Origin: Mya arenaria
Taxonomy: Eukaryota > Mollusca > Bivalvia > Myida > Myidae
Length of the DNA stretch: 64,000 nucleotides
Assembly (NCBI RefSeq): GCF_026914265.1
Contig: NC_069130.1
Location: 13,171,886-13,235,885 of the forward strand
Direction of reading: 5' to 3'
Shown: positions 11,641 through 23,700 of the stretch, piece after piece
How positions within the stretch are numbered: position 1 is the stretch's first letter
How the letters are laid out: the number at the start of each line of letters is the position of its first letter
Made by a program: the position numbers and the translations under genes
Notes under the pieces: generated by a model
The model's input: the letters and a program-made list of their open reading frames with translations, nothing else
Told to the model about the DNA's origin: nothing
The model's database searches: none

Positions 11641-13109
11641 TATATATTTGATTGCACTTTATTGAAATGGCATAGTATACTTTTCATAAACCAGAAATAA
11701 GAAGTGGCACCCTGTTGCTTGTGATTCACCTTACATGAGGGGTGTAATGGGTTTTTCCAGCACTGGTCACATAACCGCAAATACATGTCTAATATGCATG
11801 AAAAGTTCTAGTTATGAATAAGGAATTGAGCTTCTTCATCACATTGACATCGTTATTTTACTTTACACATATTCGTCTGAATAGAAAGCTCTATAGAGCT
11901 TATGTTATTTATTAATTGGTCAAACAAAAAATATATCATTTGGCCAATTGTTAAGAACTTCATTCAGGTTTACAACAATGCAAAAGTTATCCTTGTTAAT
12001 GCTCTTAAAGACTCTTATGATCCACAGTTTTCCTAATAAGAATTGAGACAACTAGCTGTTTCAGCGCATACTTGTTTAATTTAATTAGATGAGCACATCA
12101 TAAAATAGTTCGCCTTTAAAAGGTTACAATGTCGTTAATCACATTGTTAACTTTAACAAAGTTCTGACAGCCTTTTGAAGGTCCTGCCTTCACCTCTCTC
12201 ATTTCTATTTATCGTAACCAGTGGAGTAGTGTCTTTTAAAAAAAGAGAAATTTAAACTGATTTTTTGTGTGTTTATTTTTTATAAACAAAGTTATCATAC
12301 TACCTATATAATGTTATATGTATATAAATAAACAAATATATTGATATCACAGCAATTGCACCCTCCCAAAATATGCAGGTGTATACTAGTCACCAAGTAA
12401 AATACATAAAACAAAGCAAAGCTGGAAAATATATGCACGAGTAGAGGTATTATCAGTATTCATTTCTAAATATTTACATTTACCTTGTCCTTTTTATAGG
12501 TGAAAGTTTACTTTTATATTGTATAACATGTAAGAAGATATGATGTCATTGTTTGTTTCAATATTGCACTCTGATTGGATTTAATAGCGTGAGGTCACAT
12601 AACGAATGATATATGGCGTAACAAAAGTCAGCTATTCATTAAAATTTCATTTATACAAACGTGTGTTATTGGTTACATTTCTTTTAGAACAAATACTCAA
12701 CTGAAGAAGATGATGGCTCATTTTTAATTGTAATGAAAAATTATTTAAAATGTATTAAAATATAATTATTGATAGCATTTAAACTGTATGAACCCTGTAG
12801 GGCAAGCAAGCATATGACCAAGAAATGCTATCATGTTTCATGGAATATTTCCTCGTGTGCCCTACTGCATTCACATAGGACATAAACAATACAAATTATA
12901 AATATAAATTTTGTTATCAAAAAAAATAAATAAAATTGTGACAAATGGTGCAAACATGTTAAAGATATGATATGCATTTTTCCAAGAGGAGTTACCACCT
13001 AAAAGTTACTGGTTTAATGTTTTTATCACATGATCTTATGCAAATTCAATCATGACCATCAAAATATGTACAATAACATAAAAAAAATACAAAGATAAAT
13101 GCAAACTTT

Positions 13110-13472
13110 TAAAGCTGCACTCTCATAGATTGACATTTGACAACATTTTTTTGTCTTGGAATGAGCAAATATTTTTGTACTGTAAAATGTCTAAAAACCA
13201 GTGATATAAGACTTCTGACAAAAGATCAGATATAAATTTTTCAAATTTACATTCGAAAATTGAATTTTTTCAATGGCAAAACTCGTTACTAAAATTTTCA
13301 GGGAAATGAAATATTTGGCAATTTACCAAACAATTGAGATTTGTTCTATTATGAGTTTCCAGTATCTGATATGACTGAATTGATGGGATTGATGCCAAAA
13401 TCAGCTGATTCAGAGACCATTTTTTTTTTTTAAAAATGTCACAACGGTCAAGCTGTGAGAGTGCAGCTTTAA
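13110..13472. mobile_element. Foldback MITE, family 1, second copy
   Basis: The left end is AAAGCTGCACTCTCATAG and the right end is CTGTGAGAGTGCAGCTTT. The interior shares GACAAAAGATCAGAT with the copy at 3337-3680. The 71-aa minus-strand frame inside it is not a gene. Confidence 0.75.
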
Positions 13473-13659
13473 TATTTACAATCAAATCCCCTGAGCCAAT
13501 AATTTATAACATGAAAGCAAACTATATCTGATAAATGAGAATTAACCAATAGGTTATGAGTATTATTATTTATCAACCCCTGATCATAGAAAATATATAT
13601 TCACAAGCACAACAACCTGTGAAAAGACTACTTTTTGTGATCACTCTGTGTGATTATAA

Positions 13660-14220
13660 GTATCTTCCATGGCCGAGAGTGTAAGATAGGTTCATTCCGA
13701 CCCGAGCGTAGGGTGTTTTGCGGAAACGAGGTTTACCAGGATGAACCTATCTTACACGAGCGGCTATGGTAGATGCTTTTTCTCCCACCTCAGTTAAACA
13801 AAATTAAGTAAAAAATTTAATTTTTTGCCGGAACTCTTTTGTGCTTAGTGATACGTACGGATATGCAATAATTCGTGGTTGTCATGGATATTCGCGTAGT
13901 GATTCAGAGTATGTAAATGGTCTGATCGGTCTTTAAATAGTTCTAAGTAGAGTGAAGCATTATTTCTTGAAAAGTGCGTAAAAACTGTTTTCTGGTGACA
14001 TTTGAAGCGAGAAATAATTAACTCGCGTTCTAAATATTGCCACCAGACAAGGTTTCCATGATGCGCTACAGACGACAGTCTTCAACAAGGGAGGTAATTA
14101 AAATGTGGTGACCATTAAAGAAGTTCCATACGGGCATTTTATCTTTGCCCGTGGGCAAGATAAGAATTTCTAGCATGGTTAAATTAATGGATCTACTTAT
14201 CTGAGGTGGGAGAAAATTTC
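13660..14220. repeat. Palindrome-containing repeat, probable MITE
   Basis: Arms GTGTAAGATAGGTTCAT (about 13680) and ATGAACCTATCTTACAC (about 13741) are perfect inverted complements inside a longer imperfect palindrome. CTCCCACCTCAG (13783) and CTGAGGTGGGAG (14201) form an outer inverted pair. Confidence 0.6.
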
Positions 14221-14550
14221 TTTCTAACACCCAGCCCAAATTTCTCAAAAGTTCTTAAACAAAATAAGCTTAAGTAGCTTATTTCCTTTAGCCAAATTTC
14301 TTTTTTAATCTTACTTAATCTATATGTTACTAAAAAATAGTATATGGTGATAATCATAAAGATATTTTCCAAATTTATAAGTCCAAAAACTCTAAAAAAG
14401 AAATTATAACATAAATTATACCAAACAAATATAGAGATCTTAGCTTAACTTTGTTATTAGTTACTAGAATGTTTGAAGAAATTGGGTCCAAAATTCAATA
14501 AATATACAGTATATGTTTACTATGTCAAACCCATACATCTATCATCATTT

Positions 14551-14739
14551 TCACTCCGTCTCATCACCCGAGTCATTCCTCCGTATCTGTCGATATCGTA
14601 CATGTCGCTTGGTCTGAAACATAGCTGTAATTTCCTCAATCCTCCTCCCCTTAGTTTCAGGAACTTTGAGCAATGTGTACGTCCAGAAAATGGCCAGTAG
14701 CACCACAAACGGTACAAAGGAATATGCCTTGATCTTTTT
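14551..14739 (-). CDS. SLC2A: Sugar transporter exon 12 (TM12, C-tail)
   Basis: 62 codons plus TGA encode span 12, VPETKGRR and an Arg-rich tail ending GDETE. The open frame continues upstream to 15048, but that part is intron: the acceptor TGTTTCAG sits at 14740-14741. Confidence 0.93.
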   Translation of the reverse strand, partial: KKIKAYSFVPFVVLLAIFWTYTLLKVPETKGRRIEEITAMFQTKRHVRYRQIRRNDSGDETE

Positions 14740-17700
14740 CTGAAACAGACAAAAAAGTTTTTGGTATTTAATGTAGAATATATTTACAATTACAGCAAAA
14801 AATAAGCTGAATTGGAAGGAAAATAGGAAATTGACCATATCACCATAAAAGTAAAATACAAGAAAATGTATAAAAATGTTTGAGAATTGTTTCTTTAGCA
14901 GCACTGATTTAATGAATGCTCTGAGCAACAACAACATGAACAAATGCTTTGGTGATACTATTACATAACTGCAGCATGACAAAGAACACAGTAAAATAAA
15001 AGTTATATTGGACAATCTTGGAGGAGACAAGGAAAATATATTTATCATTATACATAAAAAGTTTTCAACTTAATAGCACATCAAAAAATTCAATAAGTAT
15101 TTTGGATTAATGAACATACAGTTGAATACTAAATATTAGGGATGGCAACGAGTAGTAAAATTAATACTAGAGTACTCGGACGATCGTTCGATAGAGTACT
15201 CGGGTACTCGATTACTCAGAAAAATTGAATATGTGTTCGCAAAGACAAGATTGTGTATACATGTATCGTCAATGACGTATATTGTGCGTTGGTCGTATTA
15301 TTGGTCATTTTCACCTTTAAAGTAAACTTTCATTACGTATTTTTACTATTTTAACAAAAAATGATATTAAAAGAAAACAAATGTTGTATCAGGCTTTAAT
15401 TTTGTCTTATTCGTTTCATTTTATACAAGTATGCACTGCGGAAATGAACAACAATCAGAATTACAATGAACGAAAATTTATAATAGCATACATAAAAATA
15501 GTGAACTAAATTCAATACGAAGTTCAGTTGTTGAGTTGTTAACTCTACAATTTTTATTTTTTTTAAATGATAGATTTTCGTACTGTGTAATTGTTGTTTA
15601 CCTCATTAATATTCATAATTCTTGATTTAATATCAACCAATCAATTGTGATAATCATTGCAAAAATAGTTAAAATACGCCCATTAAGAAATCAATTCTCG
15701 TAACGGTCTCTAATTGAGATAAAATAGAATAGTGTAGGTGAAAGTACCGCTATCAAAACTTCGCTAATTGACATCAGTGCTAATTTGAAATAGGGGTCCT
15801 TTGTTGACAGTTTGCAACTATCACAACAACTGTCAACTAATTGATTGAGGTCAATTGTGTATATAGCGGGGATTAGAGGGACCGTTAATTGTCCTCTTGG
15901 CAACTAACCAGATCTGATATTTTGTCTTTAAATCGTGTATTTGGTGATTTTTATAGATTTTTTTATTTTTTTTTCCGAGTACTCGAGTAGTGATTTGGTA
16001 CTCGAGTACTCGGACGTTCGATCGAGTACTCGGATACTCGTTGCCATCCCTACTAAATATTTATGATTAACAATATGGTGGTACAGGTTGTACCATTGGA
16101 AATATTTGGCGTAACTTTTCACTAGCATAAAAGTAACAGAATACTATCCCTTGCTGAATAAAAACACCAACGGTATAAATAATTACCTCAAGGAATGGAT
16201 ATGTTATGCCAACAATAGCGTTGGCCGCCCAGTTAACAACAACGCCGATACTGACTGCTGCTGATCTTGGACCTTGGGAAAACAGCTCCGCAGTGAAAAA
16301 CCATGGAATTGCACCTGCAGTGGAGGCGGAATACATGCATTATGGTTTTAAATTGACACAGGCCTAGAAATAATAATCTGAAGTTTGTAATGCACATTTA
16401 AAAAAAGAGGGAGCAGGGTTTTTTGGGTTTTTTTAAAGTTGTTTTTTTTTAAGAGTTGTTTTCATTATTATGGCCTTAAATTGATACATATGATTTATAT
16501 AAAACAATAGGCATTTATGAGAATGATCTCAAAATAATTTAATGGAAACATTTCTCAAAATCATTATTTTTTGCAATAAATATGGCTATTTGCTTGAAAA
16601 CCAGTAGGCAGTACCTGAAATGAATTAATGTCTATGGAAACAATTTCAAAATTGGTCTAAGCCATTTAATCCTGCTTTGTGCATGAATCTGGTGTACTCA
16701 CCCAGACCCCCAGCTGTTTTTCAGAATTGCCTATCAGCTATTAGAACACTTGAAAACATTTCAACGTTTTATAGTTACTTTTCTTTACTCAGCAAATTGA
16801 ATCTTCTGAATCAACAAGCTAAATTTGACACTACAACAAGCCAAAAGTTAGCCATAGGTATATTTCAAACTCAACCACTGAATCTTAATTTATTGTGTGT
16901 CCTTTATATGCTATTAGTGGTATTAAGTTTTTTTGCCTTGATTTTTCTTGTATTTTTTTGCCTGCGTCCTACGAAAGCATCATATACACAATGATTTACT
17001 GTAAGTAATACACAGTTACATTATATTTACCTGGCCCTGTTGCGAATGATATAATGTATCCTATCACAGCAACCACACATATTATACCCAGCCATGTGTG
17101 CTTGTCATATTGCTGGAAATAAAAGAAAAAAGGGTGTGACTGACAGATGGAAGGATGCACGAATGCACCAAAATTTATGGTTTGGAACAGTGAAAATATC
17201 GAAGTGATTTTTAGCTTGCTTTCAGCAAATGGGCCCCGGGGTGCGGAAGCATTTGGCGGATTTTACCAGCAGTTTGTCCACGCAGAGCGGGGATTTTACT
17301 CGGGTTGGCTGGACCAAAAGTAAAGTCCCCGCTATACCCCGGGTCTGGGGGAGCCATGGTTACAATTGATTGGTGCATAATGAATATCCAAATGTTAAAA
17401 AAGTTCCCTTAATGCCCATTACTGTGGCTAGTTGTCACCTTAAAATGCAAGAACTCAGTTACGGCTCAATTTCAATACGTGTTCTTGAGTTCTTCTAGGG
17501 TGATAATGTGTTGTTGGTCAAGATTTAGTAACAAATGGTCAAGCTAGAGAGGAGCCTTGTTTAACAGTCAATTTTTTGCACTTAAAGAACCATAACTTAG
17601 GAGAGACTGAAACAAACAGAATGGTTATCAAACTAAACAAAAGCAGTTTTTCCTTAAAACATGCGAGTTACTGGTAGCCTACTTTGGTGGACACTAAATG

Positions 17701-20700
17701 CCCTTCCACCTTCCACTATGGGTAATCCAAGAAATGACACAATTTTTAAATGGGTGTATAAAAATTGTGTGTATGTGTGTTTTTTTAAATGCAAAAGTAC
17801 CTACCTCGTATATCTGTCCTAGAGTGAGTATATAACTGAAGATGAACATTCCTCCCAGCCCAGTGAGATGTAATGTCCGTCGGCCCAGCTTATCCATTAT
17901 GAGGGCTGATACAAAGGTCATGGAGGAGTTAACTGCCCCTGTTGCTAAGGTCGCGAACTGGGCACCTTTCTCAGACAACCCTGCAGACTCAAATATACTT
18001 GTTGAGTAGTAGATCACCTGAAACATAAATAATACTTAAAATTTCAGTACATAATTATATTTTAATTCAAAATACAATCAAATGTTAAGTCAATCAAATC
18101 AAATGGTGAGCTCTAAAGAGTTACTCACCCTGTTGACCTAAACACTTACTCACCCATTTCACCAACAGAGTTACTCACCCATTTCACCTACAGAGTTACT
18201 CACCCTCTTGAACTAAAGACTTACTCACCCATTTCACCTACAGAGTTACTCAACCTGTTGACCTCAAGAGTTACTCACCCTGTTGACCTAAAGACTTACC
18301 CACCCTGTTGACCTAAAGACTTACTCACCCTATTGACCACAATTAAAGTTCACTGTAATAGCTGTAGTACATAAGTAAACGTGCAGTAGGTAGCGGCCAA
18401 TCTAAGAATCATAACGTTGCTAATTAAGACACCGATTAAGAGCAGTGTGCTGATAATAGATTAAAAGAACAACCAAATATCATCTAAAACAAGTACATTT
18501 GATGCAGCTATAATGATGGCGCCATCTTATTGTTTAAAAGATCAAAAATAAATGCCACTTAGTAGTCTTTAGTCGAAATTAATAACTAAAATTGGCGGTT
18601 GTGTACTTAATATTAGACAAAAGGATTAAGTGCACATTCTACCAAAACCATAGGCTGAGACATAGTAATAGCATAGAATCATAGTAATATCAATTCTTCC
18701 ATCACAAGCATGGAAGTTAGATTATAAAAAAAGGAAAATAATGTTGAAATAATAAAGAAATATAGAACCATCTTGCAGTTGTTTATTAGCTTGTTTTATT
18801 TTTTTTCAAATTTATACTGTTAAATTAGGATTTTTAGGATTAAGTTTACTTCTAAACTTTCATGCTTGTGTCGAAAGCTGCTTCAAGTAGCCAAAAGAAT
18901 GATGTCCCATTCCTAGCCTGGATGGAGGTCAGCGGACAAGTTGGTTTTTCTTTGTGCCCATAGCACAAGGCAACATTCTAGGGCAACATCGTGCAAACGC
19001 CAATGATGTTTCACGTAAGTTAATATACATTTCTTCACAATGGTTGTAAAAATAAATAAAATTTACCTAAGCTTTTAGATGCATTCTACGGTTTCCTTCC
19101 ATTGTAGAAACCAGTGTCCATTGGTTTAAACAGTATTTAATTAGATAAGATAAAAAATACAAACATAAAGCATAATCAAACTAGTACAAGTGAAAATGCA
19201 AGCTTTAGTACATAAAGAATGCATAATTTTGGTCGAAATGTATTGATAGAATTGAGAAGAAAGCTTAAAGCTTTAATACAATGCGTCCTTTCTGGAACCA
19301 GTGTCCATTTTGACATGCCAAAAGATGGCTCAAACCAATGACCTCTATGATGAGAGACAGACCACCATTCTCTCATGCATGTCTTGTTGCAACATTATTA
19401 CATATAGATGTAATGAACTTACAGCATTAATGCCAGATAGCTGTTGAGACAGATGCATCACAATACAGATAAACAGCGGCTTCCGTAGTTCCTCACTGTT
19501 GAATAAATCGCCAATCGTGAACTGCAAATATATACAATAAAGAATATTAGTTCACAAAAGTCTGTTTCGTTTACAACTACAAGAGCAAAACTTGTTCAAC
19601 AACTGGTTCCTTTCAGTAACAAACAACATTATAATATATACAGTGTACTGTACTTTGTAGACAACAGCCTGCAAAACATATCAATTATAAAGCCCTTTTA
19701 GTCCTTTTTTCCTCAAATTTAATGATACAGTTATTTTTGGTGACCGACAGGATTGTGCTACCTTTTTCCTCACATTTCACTCTCTGAGTCAAAAAAAGGG
19801 TAAACCGCGACTATTGATGAAGCCCAAGTTGTATGATTAAGAGGCATAACTTGACTGTTGATGAAGCCAGAGTCACATGATAAAGGGGCATAACTGACTA
19901 TTGATAAAACAAGAGTTATATGATATAGGGTCATAACTCGACTTTTGATAAAGCCAGAGTTATATGATAAAGGGGCATAACTGACTATTGATAAAGCCAG
20001 AGTTATATGATAAAGGAGCATAACTGACTATTAACAAAGCCAGAGTTATATGATAAAGGGGCATAACTGACTTTTGATAAAGGCAGTGTTATATGATAAA
20101 GGGGCATAACTGACTAATGATAAAGCCAGAGTTATATGATAAAGGGGCATAACTCGACTTTTGATAAAGCCAGAGTTATATGATAAAGGGGCATAACTGA
20201 ATATTGATAAAGGCAGTGTTATATGATAAAGGGGCATAAATGACTAATGATAAAGCCAGTGTTATACAATAAAGTGGCATAACTGACTATTGATAAAGCC
20301 AGAGTTACATGATAAAGGGGCATACCTGACTATTAACAAAGCCAGAGTTATATGATAAAGGGGCATAACTGACTTTTGATAAAAGCAGTGTTATACGATA
20401 AAGGGGCATAACTGACTATTGATAAAGCCAGTGTTATACAATAAAATGCATAACTGACTATTTATAAAGCCAGAGTTACATGATAAAGGGGCATAACTGA
20501 CTATTGATAAAGCCAAAGTTACATGATAAAGGGGCATAACTGACTATTAACAAAGCCAGAGTAATATGATAAAGGGGCATAACTGACTTTTGATAAAGGC
20601 AGTGTTATACGATAAAGGGGCATAAATGACTAATGATAAAGCCAGAGTTATATGATAAAGGGGCATAACTCGACTTTTGATAAAGCCAGAGTTATATGAT

Positions 20701-23700
20701 AAAGGGGCATAACTGACTATTAACAAAGCCAGAGTTATATGATAAAGGGGCATAACTGACTTTTGATAAAGGCAGTGTTATACGATAAAGGGGCATAAAT
20801 GACTAATGATAAAGCCAGAGTTATATGATAAAGGGGCATAACTCGACTTTTGATAAAGCCAGAGTTATATGATAAAGGGGCATAACTGACTATTAACAAA
20901 GCCAGAGTTATATGATAAAGGGGCATAACTGACTTGATAAAGGCAGTGTTATATGATAAAGGGGCATAACTGACTAATGATAAAGCCAGAGTTATATGAT
21001 AAAGGGGCATAACTCGACTTTTGATAAAGCCAGAGTTATATGATAAAGGGGCATAACTGAATATTGATAAAGGCAGTGTTACATGATAAAGGGGCATAAC
21101 TGACTATTAACAAAGCCAGAGTTATATGATAAAGGGGCATAACTGACTTTTGATAAAGGCAGTGTTATACGATAAAGGGGCATAAATGACTAATGATAAA
21201 GCCAGAGTTATATGATAAAGGGGCATAACTCGACTTTTGATAAAGCCAGAGTTATATGATAAAGGGGCATAACTGACTATTAACAAAGCCAGAGTTATAT
21301 GATAAAGGGGCATAACTGACTTGATAAAGGCAGTGTTATACGATAAAGGGGCATAAATGACTTATGATAAAGCCAGAGTTATATGATAAAGGGGCATAAC
21401 TCGACTTTTGATAAAGCCAGAGTTATATGATAAAGGGGCATAACTGACTATTGATAAAGCCAGTGTTATATGATAAAGGGGCATAAATGACTAATGATAA
21501 AGCCAGTGTTATACAATAAAGTGGCATAACTGACTATTGATAAAGCCAGAGTTACATGATAAAGGGGCATAACTGACTATTAACAAAGCCAGAATTATAT
21601 CATAAAGGGGCATAACTGACTTTTGATAAAGGCAGTGTTATACAATAAAGGATTATAACTCGACCATTGATAAAGCCAGAGTTATACAATAAAGGGGCTT
21701 AAGTTGAATATTGATAAAGCCAGAGTTATATGATAAAGGGGCATAACTGACTATTGATAAAGCCAGAGTTATATGATAAAGGGGCATAACTGACTTTTGA
21801 TAAAGCCAGAGTTATAAGATAAAGGGGCATAACTGACTATTGATAAAGCCAGTATTATATGATAAAGGGGCATAAATGACTAATGATAAAGCCAGTGTTA
21901 TACAATAAAGTGGCATAACTGACTATTGATAAAGCCAGAGTTATACGATAAAGGGGCATAACTCTCCTATTGATAAAGCCAGAGTTATATGATAAAGGGG
22001 CATAACTGACTATTGATAAAGCCAGAGTTATATGATAAAGGGTCATAACTGTCTATTGATAAAGCCAGAGTTATATGATAAAGGGGCATAACTCGACTAT
22101 TAATCATGCAAGAGTTATATGAAAAAGGGTCATAACTGGAATGTTGATAGAGCCAGATTTATATAATAAAGGGTCATAACTGGACTATTGATAAAGCAAG
22201 TGTTATACAATAAAGGATTATAACTCGACCATTGATAAAGCCAGAGTTATACAATAAAGGGGCATAAGTTGAATATTGATAAAGCCAGAGTTATATGATA
22301 AAGGGGCATAACCTCATAAATGATAAAGCCTGAGTTAAATCTACTGAAAAGTATGAAGACCCCAAGGCTACAATAATAATTTCCACTTTTTTCCTTAAAA
22401 AAACAAGAACAGACAAGCTAATGCACACCCTGCCCTAGGTCAAACGTATGCATGGATAGGCAGTGGTACCTTTGTCATATCTTTGGCAGCTTCTCTTTCT
22501 TGAATCATCTCGGAAATTTCATCATCAACATTTTCAGAATCCCGCAACCACACCAGCGCTGAAAAATGAGGTTAAAATTGTTAAAATGCTGTGAATTTGT
22601 GATCTTCAAAGATTGCTTGATTGCAATGAGCTCAACCAAACTTTTTTCAATGAGTCAGTATAAGGTCAGCCATTATTTTTTATGTCTGTTAGATGAAAAA
22701 ACCAAGAGCGCAAAGCTAAAGGCTAAAGCTCTTCTTGATTTTTTTACATCGGAATATAGGCAATAATTGTTTTTCTTAAAGCAATAGTAACGCTTTTAGC
22801 CATAAAACATTAATTTTCAAACGTAAATATGAAAACTGCGATCTGCTCTTATGTCAGCAGTTTATATCACTGATTTCCAGATATTTATACAAATCTTGGC
22901 TCATCTGAAACCAAAAAATAAAAAAGTTGCCAAACCAATTAACCTGTGAGAGTGCAGCTTTTATTTATTATTTTTAATATTGCAAAATGTTCTTCCCACA
23001 AATAAGCTGCTGATACTTATGACACTACCAGCAACAACAACAACACTTAGGCTATGGCCATATTCTTTCAACGCAAATAAAATATAAAAACATAGTATCT
23101 ACCTGTAAACATCTCTGCAATATTATATAAGCCAGACCATACAGTATTAAATAATCCCTACTGAGATTATAATCAGCTGCAATTATCAGCAGTAAGTGAT
23201 CTCTCCGGGAGCCCTCCAGCCACATTGGGGCTTATCAGGAAATGTTTGCAACTGAGAGGAAAGCTTGTGTCAACATTGGGGGGAATCTGGCATATATTGG
23301 GCTTAACGATTGCACCTGTCTGTTCAAAGCAACAAAAACAACTAAAGAGCTGTCATGGGCTAAAAGTCATTCCGAATGAGGCGAGTTTTCAGTAGGACAA
23401 GTCAAACACCTGATTTCAGCCAGTGGTTACAGCAGTAAGGCATCTCAAAACATAGCATCCAATAAGAGCCAGTGACACATATGGGCTGAAAATTACAAAT
23501 GAAGTGAATCAAGAAATTTTAACTTACAAATTGTACTTTTTCAACCTGATGGCCAAAGAAACCTGCATAGGAATATATTTTCCACTTTTTCACCATAAAA
23601 TATTGAAGAGAAATACATTGTTTGACTACACACATAGAGACAAAAATACCATATATATGTGTGTGATTTATAACGGTCTGCATCAGAGCATGATCTGGGG

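Larger units (their letters stand above)
8932..14550. other. Convergent intergenic region
   Basis: This lies between the 3' ends of the zinc-finger gene (plus) and the sugar transporter (minus). It holds a minisatellite (9515-9910), a ~155-bp repeat array (11040-11640), a foldback MITE (13110-13472) and a palindromic element (13660-14220). I see no gene at 11700-13100, which is AT-rich and unstructured. Confidence 0.6.

Noticed and set aside
14740-15048. Upstream part of the open frame leading into transporter exon 12
   Set aside because: A clear acceptor at 14740-14741 and family alignment put the coding start at 14739.
19770-22046. Repeated minus-strand frames ([10 protein letters not shown]...) that look like a membrane protein family
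   Set aside because: They are read from the 43-bp satellite, which shifts frame each unit. They have no start context or conserved domain.
19810-22340. CRISPR-like array
   Set aside because: There are no unique spacers between repeats, and the context is a eukaryotic intron.
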